Part shown: piece after piece, positions 37,501 through 45,596 of the stretch
Position numbering within the stretch: the stretch's first letter is position 1
Layout: every line of letters starts with the position of its first letter
NCBI GenBank assembly: GCA_020634975.1
Contig: JACKAQ010000002.1
Span: 434,001-498,000 of the forward strand
Direction: 5' to 3'
DNA length: 64,000 nt
Origin: JACKAQ01 sp020634975 [NCBI: Calditrichia bacterium]
Lineage (GTDB): Bacteria > Calditrichota > Calditrichia > RBG-13-44-9
Notes under the pieces: model-generated
The model's database searches: none
The model's input: only the letters and a program-made list of their open reading frames with translations
Told to the model about the DNA's origin: nothing
Position numbers and translations under genes: made by a program

Positions 37501-37940
37501 GCATTGATGTTGTTTCAACTACAAAAAAATTGGCGGAATTCCAACGAGTTGAAAATACCTATCTTTCGGTATTTCAAATATTAGGCGGTTTTGGGTTGCT
37601 GCTCGGCACAATTGGACTGGGCATCGTTTTGGTGAGAAATGTGCTGGAAAGACGCGGTGAGTTTGCCGCAATGCGTGCGTTTGGCTTCCGGCAAAAGTTG
37701 CTCAGAAAAATGCTCGTTACAGAAATTTTAATGCAAGTTATTTGCGGAATGATCATCGGTGTTTTGGCCGCGTTGGTGGCAATAATTCCACAATTATTGG
37801 CGCGGTTTGATCAGGTGCCTTGGCTGAATTTGGGATTCACTTTAATTTCAATTATGATTATTGCGGCTATTGTTTCTATTGTTGCTGCGATACGCGCTTT
37901 AAAAATTCCGCTACTGCCGGCGCTTCGGTCGGAGTTGTAA
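34545..37940 (+). CDS. large FtsX-type ABC permease
   Basis: 1,131 residues from a TTG start preceded by GAAGAGA. A membrane segment near residues 12-30 is followed by a large outer domain, then the first FtsX block (about 526-655) with NRSREIGVRLAMGFTPAKIQKI, a second N-terminal-like domain, and a last FtsX block with RRGEFAAMRAFGFRQKLLRKML and several membrane segments. This doubled MacB/FtsX plan occurs in lipoprotein- or macrolide-type exporters of about 800-1,200 residues. No ATPase gene is adjacent, so the partner must be encoded elsewhere. Function remains unassigned. Confidence 0.85.
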   Translation: MRQSITHFWRFHLALMFGVAVATAILSGAMIVGDSVSGSLRSLSLERIGNIDVALINNRFFDEQLADRIGTSVKAIGEQPLAPAILVTGNARNNQNQDIAANVNFVGADARFFSLFPKNEAQSPLDSLLRKAGSSRIISVVINQTLRQNLNVDIGDRIQIGLQQQSGIHRESLFGDKNTEQVIQSQRVRVVGIIPDEGIGRFGLNAMQTTQANAFISLADLQTILVQPGKVNAMFGGVENVSETKQLLDLALTEHLSLADYGLSISNISGTFVLQSDAFVVNANLDSLARNTAAKMRAKHMAVYTYLANEVRNDSRKIPYSTIAAIDVAESRYFGGLITQTDDTLQHIPENTIVLNEWAAADLDPQIGDSLALSYFITGNTASLDTGETRLKYYGEVKIAGLGVKPYLTPDFPGINDAPRIAEWRPPFPVDLSTVRTKDENYWEKYRALPKGFVSLETGERLWANRFGKLTALWLRPDIDATGNFEREFSKTLLKNIKPETENFVFQDIQKQLVTGSSAATDFNGLFIGFSLFLIISSALLIGLLFRLFVENRSREIGVRLAMGFTPAKIQKILVTETIWSAVGGGVVGCALGVGYAALMIYGLKTIWANATGTQLLSLHVTSLSFIVGFCGAILVAAIAIWRTLRKISHQSPVTLVSNGIFDRSAKTPRRQPQKATTVTIIIALSIIAGVFLGILADPRQQPIYFFITGVLMLAGGVYWLNMGLQIWHRKRRQSERAFSLIEVGIRNNLRRSGGSMLSVGLVASAVFLIVAVSANRKDYQQDTVEKKSGVGGFSLIAESSLPVFLSLQNNAGRFDLGFSDRESKLLQNSNIFSLRLLPGEDASCLNLYKPEKPRVLGVPANFVSRGGFSFQSSEIESENPWELLNQPLENGIIPAIGDANSVQWILHSGLGQDYQITTVSGKTITFRFVALLNTSIFQSEILIAEHSFQKLFPEIAGYQYFLLNPPIAKRDSVKLAIESALSDYGIDVVSTTKKLAEFQRVENTYLSVFQILGGFGLLLGTIGLGIVLVRNVLERRGEFAAMRAFGFRQKLLRKMLVTEILMQVICGMIIGVLAALVAIIPQLLARFDQVPWLNLGFTLISIMIIAAIVSIVAAIRALKIPLLPALRSEL

Positions 37941-38071
37941 ATTTCAATAAACAGTAAACTTCACTGCACACGGCGTTTCTGCCAAAATCTCTCAAGACTT
38001 GCTAAAACATTCCGATTTTTGATATTATAAAAGGATTTTTTCATTGAAAAGGATTTCAAAGGAGTTTTATC

Positions 38072-39133
38072 ATGCCGGCACCAACTGTGTACCTGGTAAA
38101 TTCGGATACATATTTTCTCGAGCAAATGCAACGCCGATTGCTTCCCAACGGTATTCACGTTGAAGAGCAGGAATTGGAAGATTTACCAAAGCTGTTTGAA
38201 CCACGGTTTCAGGAAGATTGCGTTATTCTGAATGTTGATATGAGTAACGTTCATCAACTCATCTATCACAAAATTTTTGACCTGCTGCACCAAAAACCCC
38301 ATCCCGAAATGTATGCACTTGTTTACGACGAAAGCTTGATAAAAGTGATCAACAATCATGCAGGTGATGAAATAAAGACGTATGGCGCAAATATTTTGCT
38401 TGAACGATTGGTGCTTAACCTGCTCACAAACCTGACCAATTTGCGTTATCAGGAAGGAGATGTGGATTACCAATTGGTGATGCACGGTCATTTGTCTGAA
38501 CTTGCGTTGCCGAAATTAATTGAATATTTGCAAAAAAGTAGTTTCACCGGTCGGGTTTCCATCGAAGTAACCGCGGATCAGGAAGGATTGCTCCAGTTTC
38601 ACAATGGTAAACTCCGGAAAATTGTGCACCAGGATTTTGCCGAACAGCAAGCACTCCATTTTTTGGCGCTGAACGGCATGCAATATCGAGTAGAACAGGA
38701 GTTGGTGAACAACCGAGCATTAACGGCACATCTCGCTAATTCTCGAAATAGTGCAGCAATTTCGCTAAACGACTTGTTGACGGATGTCTTTTATTTTATG
38801 CATGAAGAATTTGAGCGCATTATCCGACCAGAAGCCATTCAACGTGTGGTTGAAGATACTTTCCTGATGTTCGGAAATTGGGAAAAAGACGGTTTGTATT
38901 TTCTGTACAATCCGGAGTGGCAGGAAAAATTACAAATTGTCGGTGAAATTCAGTCCTATCAGGTCAGCAATATTCTGGAAATGTATGAAACGATTTTCAG
39001 TGACTTATCCGGCAAAACCAACCTCAACAGCTTCGATGAATTTATTAATTCACTCAACGAAATAAAGCCGTATATGATGCAAATGCGTCAGTTGCAACCG
39101 CTTTTGGCTGATACGGAAATTAATATGCTATAA
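38072..39133 (+). CDS. DUF4388 protein with receiver-like N-terminus
   Basis: 353 residues, no signal or membrane segment. Residues about 1-120 resemble a CheY-like fold (TVYLVNSDTYFLEQMQRRLL, later CVILNVDMSN), but the usual acidic pair after the first strand is missing, so it is probably a pseudo-receiver. Residues 130-215 match DUF4388/PATAN-type domains: GHLSELALPKLIEYLQKSSFTGRVSIE, then GLLQFHNGKLRKIVHQD. The C-terminal third is helical. DUF4388 proteins are associated with gliding motility and signalling. Preceded by AAAGGAG. Confidence 0.7.
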   Translation: MPAPTVYLVNSDTYFLEQMQRRLLPNGIHVEEQELEDLPKLFEPRFQEDCVILNVDMSNVHQLIYHKIFDLLHQKPHPEMYALVYDESLIKVINNHAGDEIKTYGANILLERLVLNLLTNLTNLRYQEGDVDYQLVMHGHLSELALPKLIEYLQKSSFTGRVSIEVTADQEGLLQFHNGKLRKIVHQDFAEQQALHFLALNGMQYRVEQELVNNRALTAHLANSRNSAAISLNDLLTDVFYFMHEEFERIIRPEAIQRVVEDTFLMFGNWEKDGLYFLYNPEWQEKLQIVGEIQSYQVSNILEMYETIFSDLSGKTNLNSFDEFINSLNEIKPYMMQMRQLQPLLADTEINML

Positions 39134-39204
39134 CAATTACGGTTTACGCCGCCAGAATTTCTCTCAACACTTGATTTAGGCCGTGTGCGAATGTAACTTC
39201 TGAC

Positions 39205-39345
39205 GATCTTCGGGGCAAGGTGATCCCGCCGAAAGGCGGGAAATTCCTGACCGGCGGTTAAAGCCCGCGACTCCTTCCGGTTTTCCGGCAGGATTGAACC
39301 GGTGAAATTCCGGTGCCGACGGTACAGTCCGGATGGTAGAAGATC
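39205..39345 (+). ncRNA. FMN riboswitch (RFN element)
   Basis: Recognisable blocks in order are GATCTTCGGGGCAAGGTG, AATTCCTGACCGGCGGT, AGCCCGCGA, a variable hairpin, GGATTGAACCGGTGAAATTC, CGGTGCCGACGGTACAGTC, and the closing GGATGGTAGAAGATC that pairs with the start. It lies ahead of ribD and controls the operon by binding FMN. An expression platform follows at 39358-39395. Confidence 0.95.
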
Positions 39346-39357
39346 GGAATTAAGTTA

Positions 39358-39395
39358 CGCAGTCATCGCTTGTTGATGACTGACGTGCTTTTATT
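39358..39395 (+). terminator. terminator-like expression platform of the FMN riboswitch
   Basis: CAGTCATC (39360-39367) and GATGACTG (39375-39382) form a stem with a 7-base loop; flanking ACG/CGT extend it across a bulge. TTTTATTTG follows. This suits transcription attenuation when FMN is bound. The T-run is short. Confidence 0.6.
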
Positions 39396-39470
39396 TGTTG
39401 CAAAATTTTGCAACAACGCCAATCCATTTCTCCCCGAAGAAAATCATAACAAATTGTTTTTATTGGAATT

Positions 39471-40625
39471 GTGGTGGAAGACGTTATCTACATGGAGCGC
39501 GCACATTTTCTCGCAAAAAAAGGTGCGGGTTACACTTCGCCAAACCCGATGGTTGGTGCTGTTTTGGTAAAAAACAACGAAATCATCGGTGAAGGATATC
39601 ATGCGAAATCTGGTGAATTTCATGCGGAAATTGCAGCCATCGAAAACGCTACAGCACCTGTTCGCGGCGCTACTTTGTATTGCAATCTGGAACCCTGTTG
39701 CCATCAAACCTCCGAAAAACGGACGCCGCCCTGCACTAACCGGATCATCCGGGAAGGTATCGAAAAAGTTGTCATTTCCACTTTGGACCCAAATCCACAT
39801 GTGAGTGGCAGGGGAGTAGCGACGTTGCAAGCGGCAGGAATTGCGGTAGAAACCGGTTTGCTCGCCGAAAAAGCAGCGCTGCTCAATCAGGCTTTTTTCA
39901 AATTTATCCAGACCCGCCAACCGTTTGTTCATCTCAAAATTGCTCAATCGCTGGACGGCAGAATTGCCACAGCCAACAACCACTCGCAATGGATCACCGA
40001 CGAAACTGCACGCACGCGCGTTCACGAATGGCGAAGCCAAAACGACGCAATTTTGGTTGGCGCAAACACTGTTGAAATGGACAACCCGAACCTGACACTC
40101 CGGTTCGCGATGGGCAAACAACCATTGCGAATTATCGCGGACAGCCACTTGCGTATCTCCATAAATAACAACTTGTTACAGGATGATTTCCGACAGTTGA
40201 CCCATGTTTTTACCACTGCCAGCCACGATGCGGAAAAGCGCCGGCAGATTGAAGCCGCTGGTGCGAATGTGCACGTTATTGCGGCAGATCCAACCGGGAA
40301 AACAGATCTTTCCGCGTTATTGTTTGAACTCGGGAAAATGCATGTAACTTCGCTGTTGGTTGAGGGCGGTGCGGGATTGTATTCGGCATTTATCCGGGAG
40401 GCATTATTTGATAAAATTTCTGTTTTTATCGCACCGCTGATTATCGGTGACGGAATTTCCGCGATCGGCAATCTGGGCACACAAAAAATTAGTGACGCGT
40501 TGCAACTTGAATTTCCGCGAATCGAGCAGATTAACGGGCAAGTGCTTTTTGAAGGTTACCGAAATCTGGCTGAAACACTTGGCGATATCGCCAGATTTGC
40601 AGCTGTTGAAAAAAGCGTGATTTGA
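39471..40625 (+). CDS. ribD: bifunctional riboflavin deaminase/reductase RibD
   Basis: 384 residues from a GTG start. The deaminase domain (about 1-145) has zinc ligands in HAEIAAIE (H51, E53) and EPCCHQTSEKRTPPC (C76/77, C88). The reductase domain (about 146-365) has LKIAQSLDGRIATANNHSQWIT and SLLVEGGAGLYSAFI. It converts the diaminopyrimidine product of GTP cyclohydrolase II to the ribityl pyrimidine. First gene after the FMN riboswitch. Confidence 0.96.
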   Translation: MVEDVIYMERAHFLAKKGAGYTSPNPMVGAVLVKNNEIIGEGYHAKSGEFHAEIAAIENATAPVRGATLYCNLEPCCHQTSEKRTPPCTNRIIREGIEKVVISTLDPNPHVSGRGVATLQAAGIAVETGLLAEKAALLNQAFFKFIQTRQPFVHLKIAQSLDGRIATANNHSQWITDETARTRVHEWRSQNDAILVGANTVEMDNPNLTLRFAMGKQPLRIIADSHLRISINNNLLQDDFRQLTHVFTTASHDAEKRRQIEAAGANVHVIAADPTGKTDLSALLFELGKMHVTSLLVEGGAGLYSAFIREALFDKISVFIAPLIIGDGISAIGNLGTQKISDALQLEFPRIEQINGQVLFEGYRNLAETLGDIARFAAVEKSVI

Positions 40626-40687
40626 TAAACCATTGATAATTCATAACTAACGTCATAAATAGTTTCATCAAAAAGAAGAGACAAAAC

Positions 40688-41278
40688 GTGTTTACAGGAC
40701 TTGTTGAAGAAATCGGCGAAATCGGCAGTGTCGAAACAATTGATGGTGGAGTGCGTTTCAAAATCCTGGCTCAAACGGTGCTTTCGGATTTGCAAATCGG
40801 CGATTCGATCTGCGTTAGCGGCGCATGTTTGACGGCTGTTGCAGTGAGCAAAACGCATTTCGCGGTCGAAGCTGTTGGCGAAACACTGGAAAAAACCTCG
40901 CTCGGCACGCTCGGCAGCGGTTCCCGGGTTAATCTGGAACGGGCGCTGGCAGCCAGCGGTCGATTCGGCGGACACATCGTTCAGGGGCATGTGAACGCGA
41001 CCGGTGTTATCTGCCAATGGTTTCAGCGTGGTGAAAACTGGTTTCTGGAAGTTGAGCTGCCGCAATCACTGATGAAATATGTTATTTTGGAAGGCTCAAT
41101 TTCTATCGAAGGCATCAGCCTGACAGTGGCAAAATTAAACAGTAATCGTGTCGGGATAAATATTATTCCGCACACAGTTGTTGCGACCAATCTCGGTTCC
41201 AAAAAGGTTGGGGAAACGGTGAACATCGAAGTGGATGTGCTCGCAAAATATGTTGAAAACATACTGGCACATCGCTAA
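40688..41278 (+). CDS. ribE: riboflavin synthase alpha chain
   Basis: 196 residues from GTG 40688. It has two lumazine-binding repeats, the first opening MFTGLVEEIGEIG and the second GHIVQGHVNATGV. It dismutates two lumazines to riboflavin and a pyrimidine. 62 bases after ribD and 19 before ribBA. Confidence 0.96.
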   Translation: MFTGLVEEIGEIGSVETIDGGVRFKILAQTVLSDLQIGDSICVSGACLTAVAVSKTHFAVEAVGETLEKTSLGTLGSGSRVNLERALAASGRFGGHIVQGHVNATGVICQWFQRGENWFLEVELPQSLMKYVILEGSISIEGISLTVAKLNSNRVGINIIPHTVVATNLGSKKVGETVNIEVDVLAKYVENILAHR

Positions 41279-41297
41279 CGGCATAGGAGTAAGTGAA

Positions 41298-42557
41298 TTG
41301 AATTCTAATAAATCGACATCAGAAAACGGGCATATCGACAGCGTTTTTGTGAATGCTGAAGAAGCGATCCGGCGGTTTCAAAATGGCGAAATGCTGATTC
41401 TAACCGATCACGAAAAACGTGAAAACGAAGGAGATTTCGTGATCGCCGCTGAGTTCGCAACGCCGGAAATGATCAATTTGATGATCACTCGCGGACGCGG
41501 ATTGGTTTGCCTTTCTATTACTGCGGAGCGCGCAAAAGCGCTGAATTTATCGCCGCAGGCGACGGATAACACAGCGCTGCACAAAACCGCATTTACCGTG
41601 AGCGTTGATGCGTTGGAAGGCACAACTACCGGTATTTCGACACATGACCGTTCTGTGACGATTCGAAAAATGATCGATCCCAATTGCCAACCGGAGGATC
41701 TCGGTCGTCCCGGGCATGTGTTCCCGTTGGTGGCGAATCCCGGTGGCGTGCTGGTTCGCCCCGGGCATACAGAAGCGGTTGTCGATCTCGCCAAAAGCGC
41801 GAGATTATTTCCCGCCGGCGTGCTCTGCGAAATTCTCGACGATGACGGCTCGATGGCTCGTTTGCCCCGATTGGAAAAACTGGCTGCGGAACTAAATTTA
41901 AAAATTTGCAGTGTTGAAGATTTGATCCAGTATCGCTATAAAAATGAAAAACTGATTAATCGTATCGTTGATGTTCAACTGCCAAGCTCGCTCGGCGATT
42001 TCGATTTTTATTATTACGAAAGCCTGGTCAATCCGAACGAATTTCACGTTGCGTTGGTAAAAGGCGAACTTTCGGAAATGAAAAATCCGTTGGTCCGGGT
42101 GCATTCCGAATGCCTCACCGGCGATGTATTTGGCTCGATGCGCTGTGATTGCGGCGATCAATTGCATCAGGCGCTGGATGAAATTGAAAAAGATGGCAGC
42201 GGGATTTTGATTTATCTGAAACAGGAAGGCCGCGGAATCGGGCTGAAAAATAAAATTCTGGCGTATCGGCTGCAGGAAAAAGGAATGGATACCGTCGAAG
42301 CCAACAATGCGCTGGGCTTTGAGGCAGATTTGAGAAATTACTGGTTTGCTGCACAAATTTTAAGCGATTTGGGTGTCCGCAACATCCGTTTGCTTACTAA
42401 CAATCCTGATAAAATTACCGAGTTGGAAAAATACGGTGTGGCGGTTGTTAAACGTGCGCCCATCGAAATCACTCCAAATCGCGTAAATGAACGCTATTTA
42501 CGCACCAAAGCGGAAAAATTGGGGCATATTTTGCACGCCAGTTTTCACGAAGTTTAA
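41298..42557 (+). CDS. ribBA: DHBP synthase / GTP cyclohydrolase II (RibBA)
   Basis: 420 residues from TTG 41298, chosen because AGGAG lies 8 bases before it; the longer frame from 41235 overlaps ribE. The first half is 3,4-dihydroxybutanone phosphate synthase (DHEKRENEGDFVIAAE, RPGHTEAVVDL). The second is GTP cyclohydrolase II with zinc ligands in HSECLTGDVFGSMRCDCGDQ and LKQEGRGIGLKNKI. It supplies both precursors of riboflavin. Confidence 0.96.
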   Translation: MNSNKSTSENGHIDSVFVNAEEAIRRFQNGEMLILTDHEKRENEGDFVIAAEFATPEMINLMITRGRGLVCLSITAERAKALNLSPQATDNTALHKTAFTVSVDALEGTTTGISTHDRSVTIRKMIDPNCQPEDLGRPGHVFPLVANPGGVLVRPGHTEAVVDLAKSARLFPAGVLCEILDDDGSMARLPRLEKLAAELNLKICSVEDLIQYRYKNEKLINRIVDVQLPSSLGDFDFYYYESLVNPNEFHVALVKGELSEMKNPLVRVHSECLTGDVFGSMRCDCGDQLHQALDEIEKDGSGILIYLKQEGRGIGLKNKILAYRLQEKGMDTVEANNALGFEADLRNYWFAAQILSDLGVRNIRLLTNNPDKITELEKYGVAVVKRAPIEITPNRVNERYLRTKAEKLGHILHASFHEV

Positions 42558-42634
42558 AGCGTAGCTACTCAAAAAATCGCTTTATTGTATTGTGCAAATT
42601 GATTAAACTTTTGAACGAAACAGGAGATCACAGA

Positions 42635-43069
42635 TTGAATATTCACCGGGGCATGTTGGACGGAAGCGGGTTGAAAGTTGCCATTATCGTTGGAAAATTC
42701 AACCAATTTATCTGCCAAAGTTTGGTTGACGGCGCGGTTGACTGTTTGGTGCAGCACAAAACCAGTGAATCTGATATCGATATTTTTTGGGTTCCCGGTG
42801 GATTCGAAATTCCGCTGGCTGCAAAAACTGCTGCAAAAACCGGAAAATATGATGCAATCATTTGCCTCGGTGCTGTCATCCGCGGCGCGACACCGCATTT
42901 CGATTTTGTTGCAGGGAATGCCGCAAGTGGCATCGGCGCGGTTTCGCTGGATGCAGAAATTCCGGTGATGTTTGGGATTATCACCACTCAGAAAATATCG
43001 AGCAGGCGATCGAGCGGGCTGGAACCAAAGCTGGAAACAAAGGTTGGGACGCCGCAATCTCCGCGATAG
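42635..43069 (+). CDS. ribH: lumazine synthase RibH, frameshifted
   Basis: Start at TTG 42635 with AGGAG upstream. The frame reads normal RibH through [32 protein letters not shown] (with the catalytic-type His) and VMFGIITT, then leaves the family as [10 protein letters not shown] and stops. The expected continuation, [28 protein letters not shown], is in the neighbouring frame from 42991. Two extra bases (CA at 42989-42990) or one missing base explain this. Without the lost end the enzyme lacks the phosphate-binding Arg/Lys region. It completes the rib operon. A sequencing or assembly error is as likely as a real pseudogene. Confidence 0.85.
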   Translation: MNIHRGMLDGSGLKVAIIVGKFNQFICQSLVDGAVDCLVQHKTSESDIDIFWVPGGFEIPLAAKTAAKTGKYDAIICLGAVIRGATPHFDFVAGNAASGIGAVSLDAEIPVMFGIITTQKISSRRSSGLEPKLETKVGTPQSPR

Positions 43070-43104
43070 AAATGGTATCTGTTCTGAAAAAAATAGCAAA
43101 TTAA
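42989..43104 (+). other. displaced 3' end of ribH in the next frame
   Basis: From 42991 the frame encodes [15 protein letters not shown] followed by [13 protein letters not shown] and VSVLKKIAN, the standard lumazine synthase C-terminus, ending at 43104. It shows that the loss in ribH is a small indel and not a deletion. Confidence 0.85.
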
Positions 43105-43161
43105 AATGAGTCAAACCAAAGTTATTTCTTAACTTAACTACAATTGATGATGAGGAATTAA

Positions 43162-45534
43162 ATGCGTTTTTGGCGTTCCATTTATTTATTTGTGAGTGTT
43201 TGTTGGGTGAGTTTTGGGTTGTCGCAAACCGTAAATTTCCAATTGGAAGTTGTGACGCATCTGAATTCACCGAGTCGGTTGGAAATAATTGACGATCAGG
43301 TTGTGGCGGCAACCACCGGGGGATTGCTCGTTTACGATCCCGCAACCGCAGCAGCCTCGGCATACACCACAAATGATGGTTTTTATTCCCATTATTTTAC
43401 CGCAATTACCCGTGATTCGCGGGGAAATACCATTTTGGGAACGCTCGACGGGCTGCTATCCACTTTTCATGACACCGATTTTTCAATCGAAAATGACCAG
43501 AATTTGCAGGGTGAAGTAATTGTTGATCTGCTCACCATCAATGATACACTTTGGGTGCTTTCAACCAATTTTGTTTCAGTTTATTTGTATGATGCCCAGC
43601 GGTCACGCTATCAATTTCGCGAATCGTATAAGGATTTTGATCAGCGAGTCAGCCAGTTTTACGCTATCGGTTACGGCAACGGACGCATCTGGCTGGGTAG
43701 TGATGTCGGATTGGTGAACGCGCCATCAGATTTTATCAGAAATAATTTATACGCCGTATCTAATTGGAACACCTTGACGGTGGTGGACGGTTTGCCCGGA
43801 AACAGCGTAAGAGATATTGTATCTATCTCATCAAATAATGGGCTTTACGTTGCGACAAACGGCGGCGTTGCAAATTTTGATTTTTCAACATTCCAACGCT
43901 GGCCGTCGTCAAATTCCGTCATCAATCTTTTTATTGCGAATGACCAATTGTATGGTGCAACCACCCGCGATGTGTTTGCGATTAGTGAAACCCAAAGCCA
44001 AACATTGTATTCGGTTGCGAATACACCAATCACAGATTTTGTGGTGGACTCGCAGGGCGATATTTGGGTTGGTGTTACCAAACGCGGTTTGCAAAACCTG
44101 AAATCCGGCGAACATGTGCTGATGGACGGACCGCTGGATAACTACATCGGTGAAACATACGTGGATAGCCAAAATCGTTTGTGGTGTTCCGCCGGGCGGT
44201 TGGGCGATACCCGAAACCAGGGTGTGTTCCTGAAAACCGAATCAGGGTGGAAAAATTTCTTTTTCTTTGGTGGCACTTCCAATTTGTTGCGATCTGTGAA
44301 CTCCTCAAACCCAATTTTTGAAGATGCGGACGGGAATATCTGGATGGGCTCGTGGGGTGGCGGCGTTGTGGTTTTTGAACCGGATTTGGCGATTCAAACC
44401 ATAAACCCCTTTACAGATCCCGGTTCGGTCTGGATTTATTCTGCCAGTCAAAGCGACACAGTCACTGTAGCAACTGATCCGAACGCAATTTCTCGACTCT
44501 CGCCAGTTCAGGGGTCATCGATACCGGTAACTGTAATTACTGATATTTTTATGGATCAAAACCGCCAATCCATCTGGATATTAAATTACCAGCCCGCCAG
44601 TAACGCGCCACTGGTCGAATATCAATCAACAACTTTCGGCGCAAGTGTGCTCAATGATGGGTTTTGGCAGCGATTCAGCACGCCTTCCGGCATCAATCAG
44701 GTTCACAAAATTTCTCAGGATCCGTTCGGTGATTTGTGGATGGCCACTTCGCAAGGTGTATTGCAAATCCGTTTTGGCGGTAATCAATACAATTATGAGC
44801 TTTACACCGAAAGTGATAATCTCAAAAACAACAACACCCGATCAATTGCTGCTGATTTTGACGGATATGTTTGGTGCGGAACAGAGTCCGGGTTAAGTGC
44901 GGTGCTAAACCGGCAAGTATTCGATTTTCGGGAGTTGTATCAGCCGATCGGTTTGCAAATCAATGATATTTATGTGGATTCGCAAAACAACAAATGGTTC
45001 GCAACCGACAAAGGGTTGAGCATTCTCAAAGCGCAGGATTCGCCATTTGACGAAAACAGCTGGATTCACATCATCCCGTTCAACAGCTCGCTGGACCCCG
45101 AGCAAGTTGCGGTTCGCCCCAATGTTTATCGCGAAAATTTGCCGACAGAAATTATCCACAGCGTTTTTTTGGATGAAAACACAGGTGATGTTTATTTGGG
45201 AACACAGCAAGGTTTGGCTATTATTCGCGGGAATCCCTTTGCCAATGCGTTTACCGACTTTGAGCAGGCTACGGTTGGTCCAAATCCCTTTTTGGTGGGA
45301 GAAGATGCCGGTGGAACACTCAATTTCCGGCGGATTGTACCCGGCAGCGAGATCAAGATTTTGACGGCAAACGGGCAATTGGTCAAACGGCTGGAACGCG
45401 GCGTTTTGGATGAAGTGCAGTGGGATGGACGGAATATGGAAGGTAATCTGGTCGGAAGCGGTGTTTATGTGTATTTGCTCACCACGGAAGACGGGCAGGA
45501 AAAAGCAGGTAAGGTTTTGGTTATCCGGCAATAA
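43162..45534 (+). CDS. PorZ-like beta-propeller exported protein
   Basis: 790 residues with signal peptide SIYLFVSVCWVSFGLSQ. Many two-component-regulator propeller repeats follow, each with a D-x-x-GxxWxGT-like core (for example DADGNIWMGSWGGGV, DSQNNKWFATDKGLS). The last 80 residues are an FlgD-like/C-terminal domain, ending GSGVYVYLLTTEDGQEKAGKVLVIR. Length and order resemble PorZ of the type IX secretion system. No other Por genes are seen here, so this is similarity of architecture and not proof. Confidence 0.7.
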   Translation: MRFWRSIYLFVSVCWVSFGLSQTVNFQLEVVTHLNSPSRLEIIDDQVVAATTGGLLVYDPATAAASAYTTNDGFYSHYFTAITRDSRGNTILGTLDGLLSTFHDTDFSIENDQNLQGEVIVDLLTINDTLWVLSTNFVSVYLYDAQRSRYQFRESYKDFDQRVSQFYAIGYGNGRIWLGSDVGLVNAPSDFIRNNLYAVSNWNTLTVVDGLPGNSVRDIVSISSNNGLYVATNGGVANFDFSTFQRWPSSNSVINLFIANDQLYGATTRDVFAISETQSQTLYSVANTPITDFVVDSQGDIWVGVTKRGLQNLKSGEHVLMDGPLDNYIGETYVDSQNRLWCSAGRLGDTRNQGVFLKTESGWKNFFFFGGTSNLLRSVNSSNPIFEDADGNIWMGSWGGGVVVFEPDLAIQTINPFTDPGSVWIYSASQSDTVTVATDPNAISRLSPVQGSSIPVTVITDIFMDQNRQSIWILNYQPASNAPLVEYQSTTFGASVLNDGFWQRFSTPSGINQVHKISQDPFGDLWMATSQGVLQIRFGGNQYNYELYTESDNLKNNNTRSIAADFDGYVWCGTESGLSAVLNRQVFDFRELYQPIGLQINDIYVDSQNNKWFATDKGLSILKAQDSPFDENSWIHIIPFNSSLDPEQVAVRPNVYRENLPTEIIHSVFLDENTGDVYLGTQQGLAIIRGNPFANAFTDFEQATVGPNPFLVGEDAGGTLNFRRIVPGSEIKILTANGQLVKRLERGVLDEVQWDGRNMEGNLVGSGVYVYLLTTEDGQEKAGKVLVIRQ

Positions 45535-45558
45535 AAAAGGCGAACGGAAGTTCGCCTT
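45535..45558 (-). terminator. terminator of glgC (possibly two-way)
   Basis: AAGGCGAAC (45537-45545) and GTTCGCCTT (45550-45558) enclose GGAA. On the minus strand a run of six T follows, suiting glgC. On the plus strand the tail is weak. It lies in the short gap between two convergent genes. Confidence 0.75.
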
Positions 45559-45596
45559 ATAAAACAATGTAAATCGTTGAAATTAAGCAAGATGCA

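Noticed and set aside
42980-43000. Programmed frameshift in ribH
   Set aside because: The slip at CAG would not keep pairing; no slippery heptamer is present.
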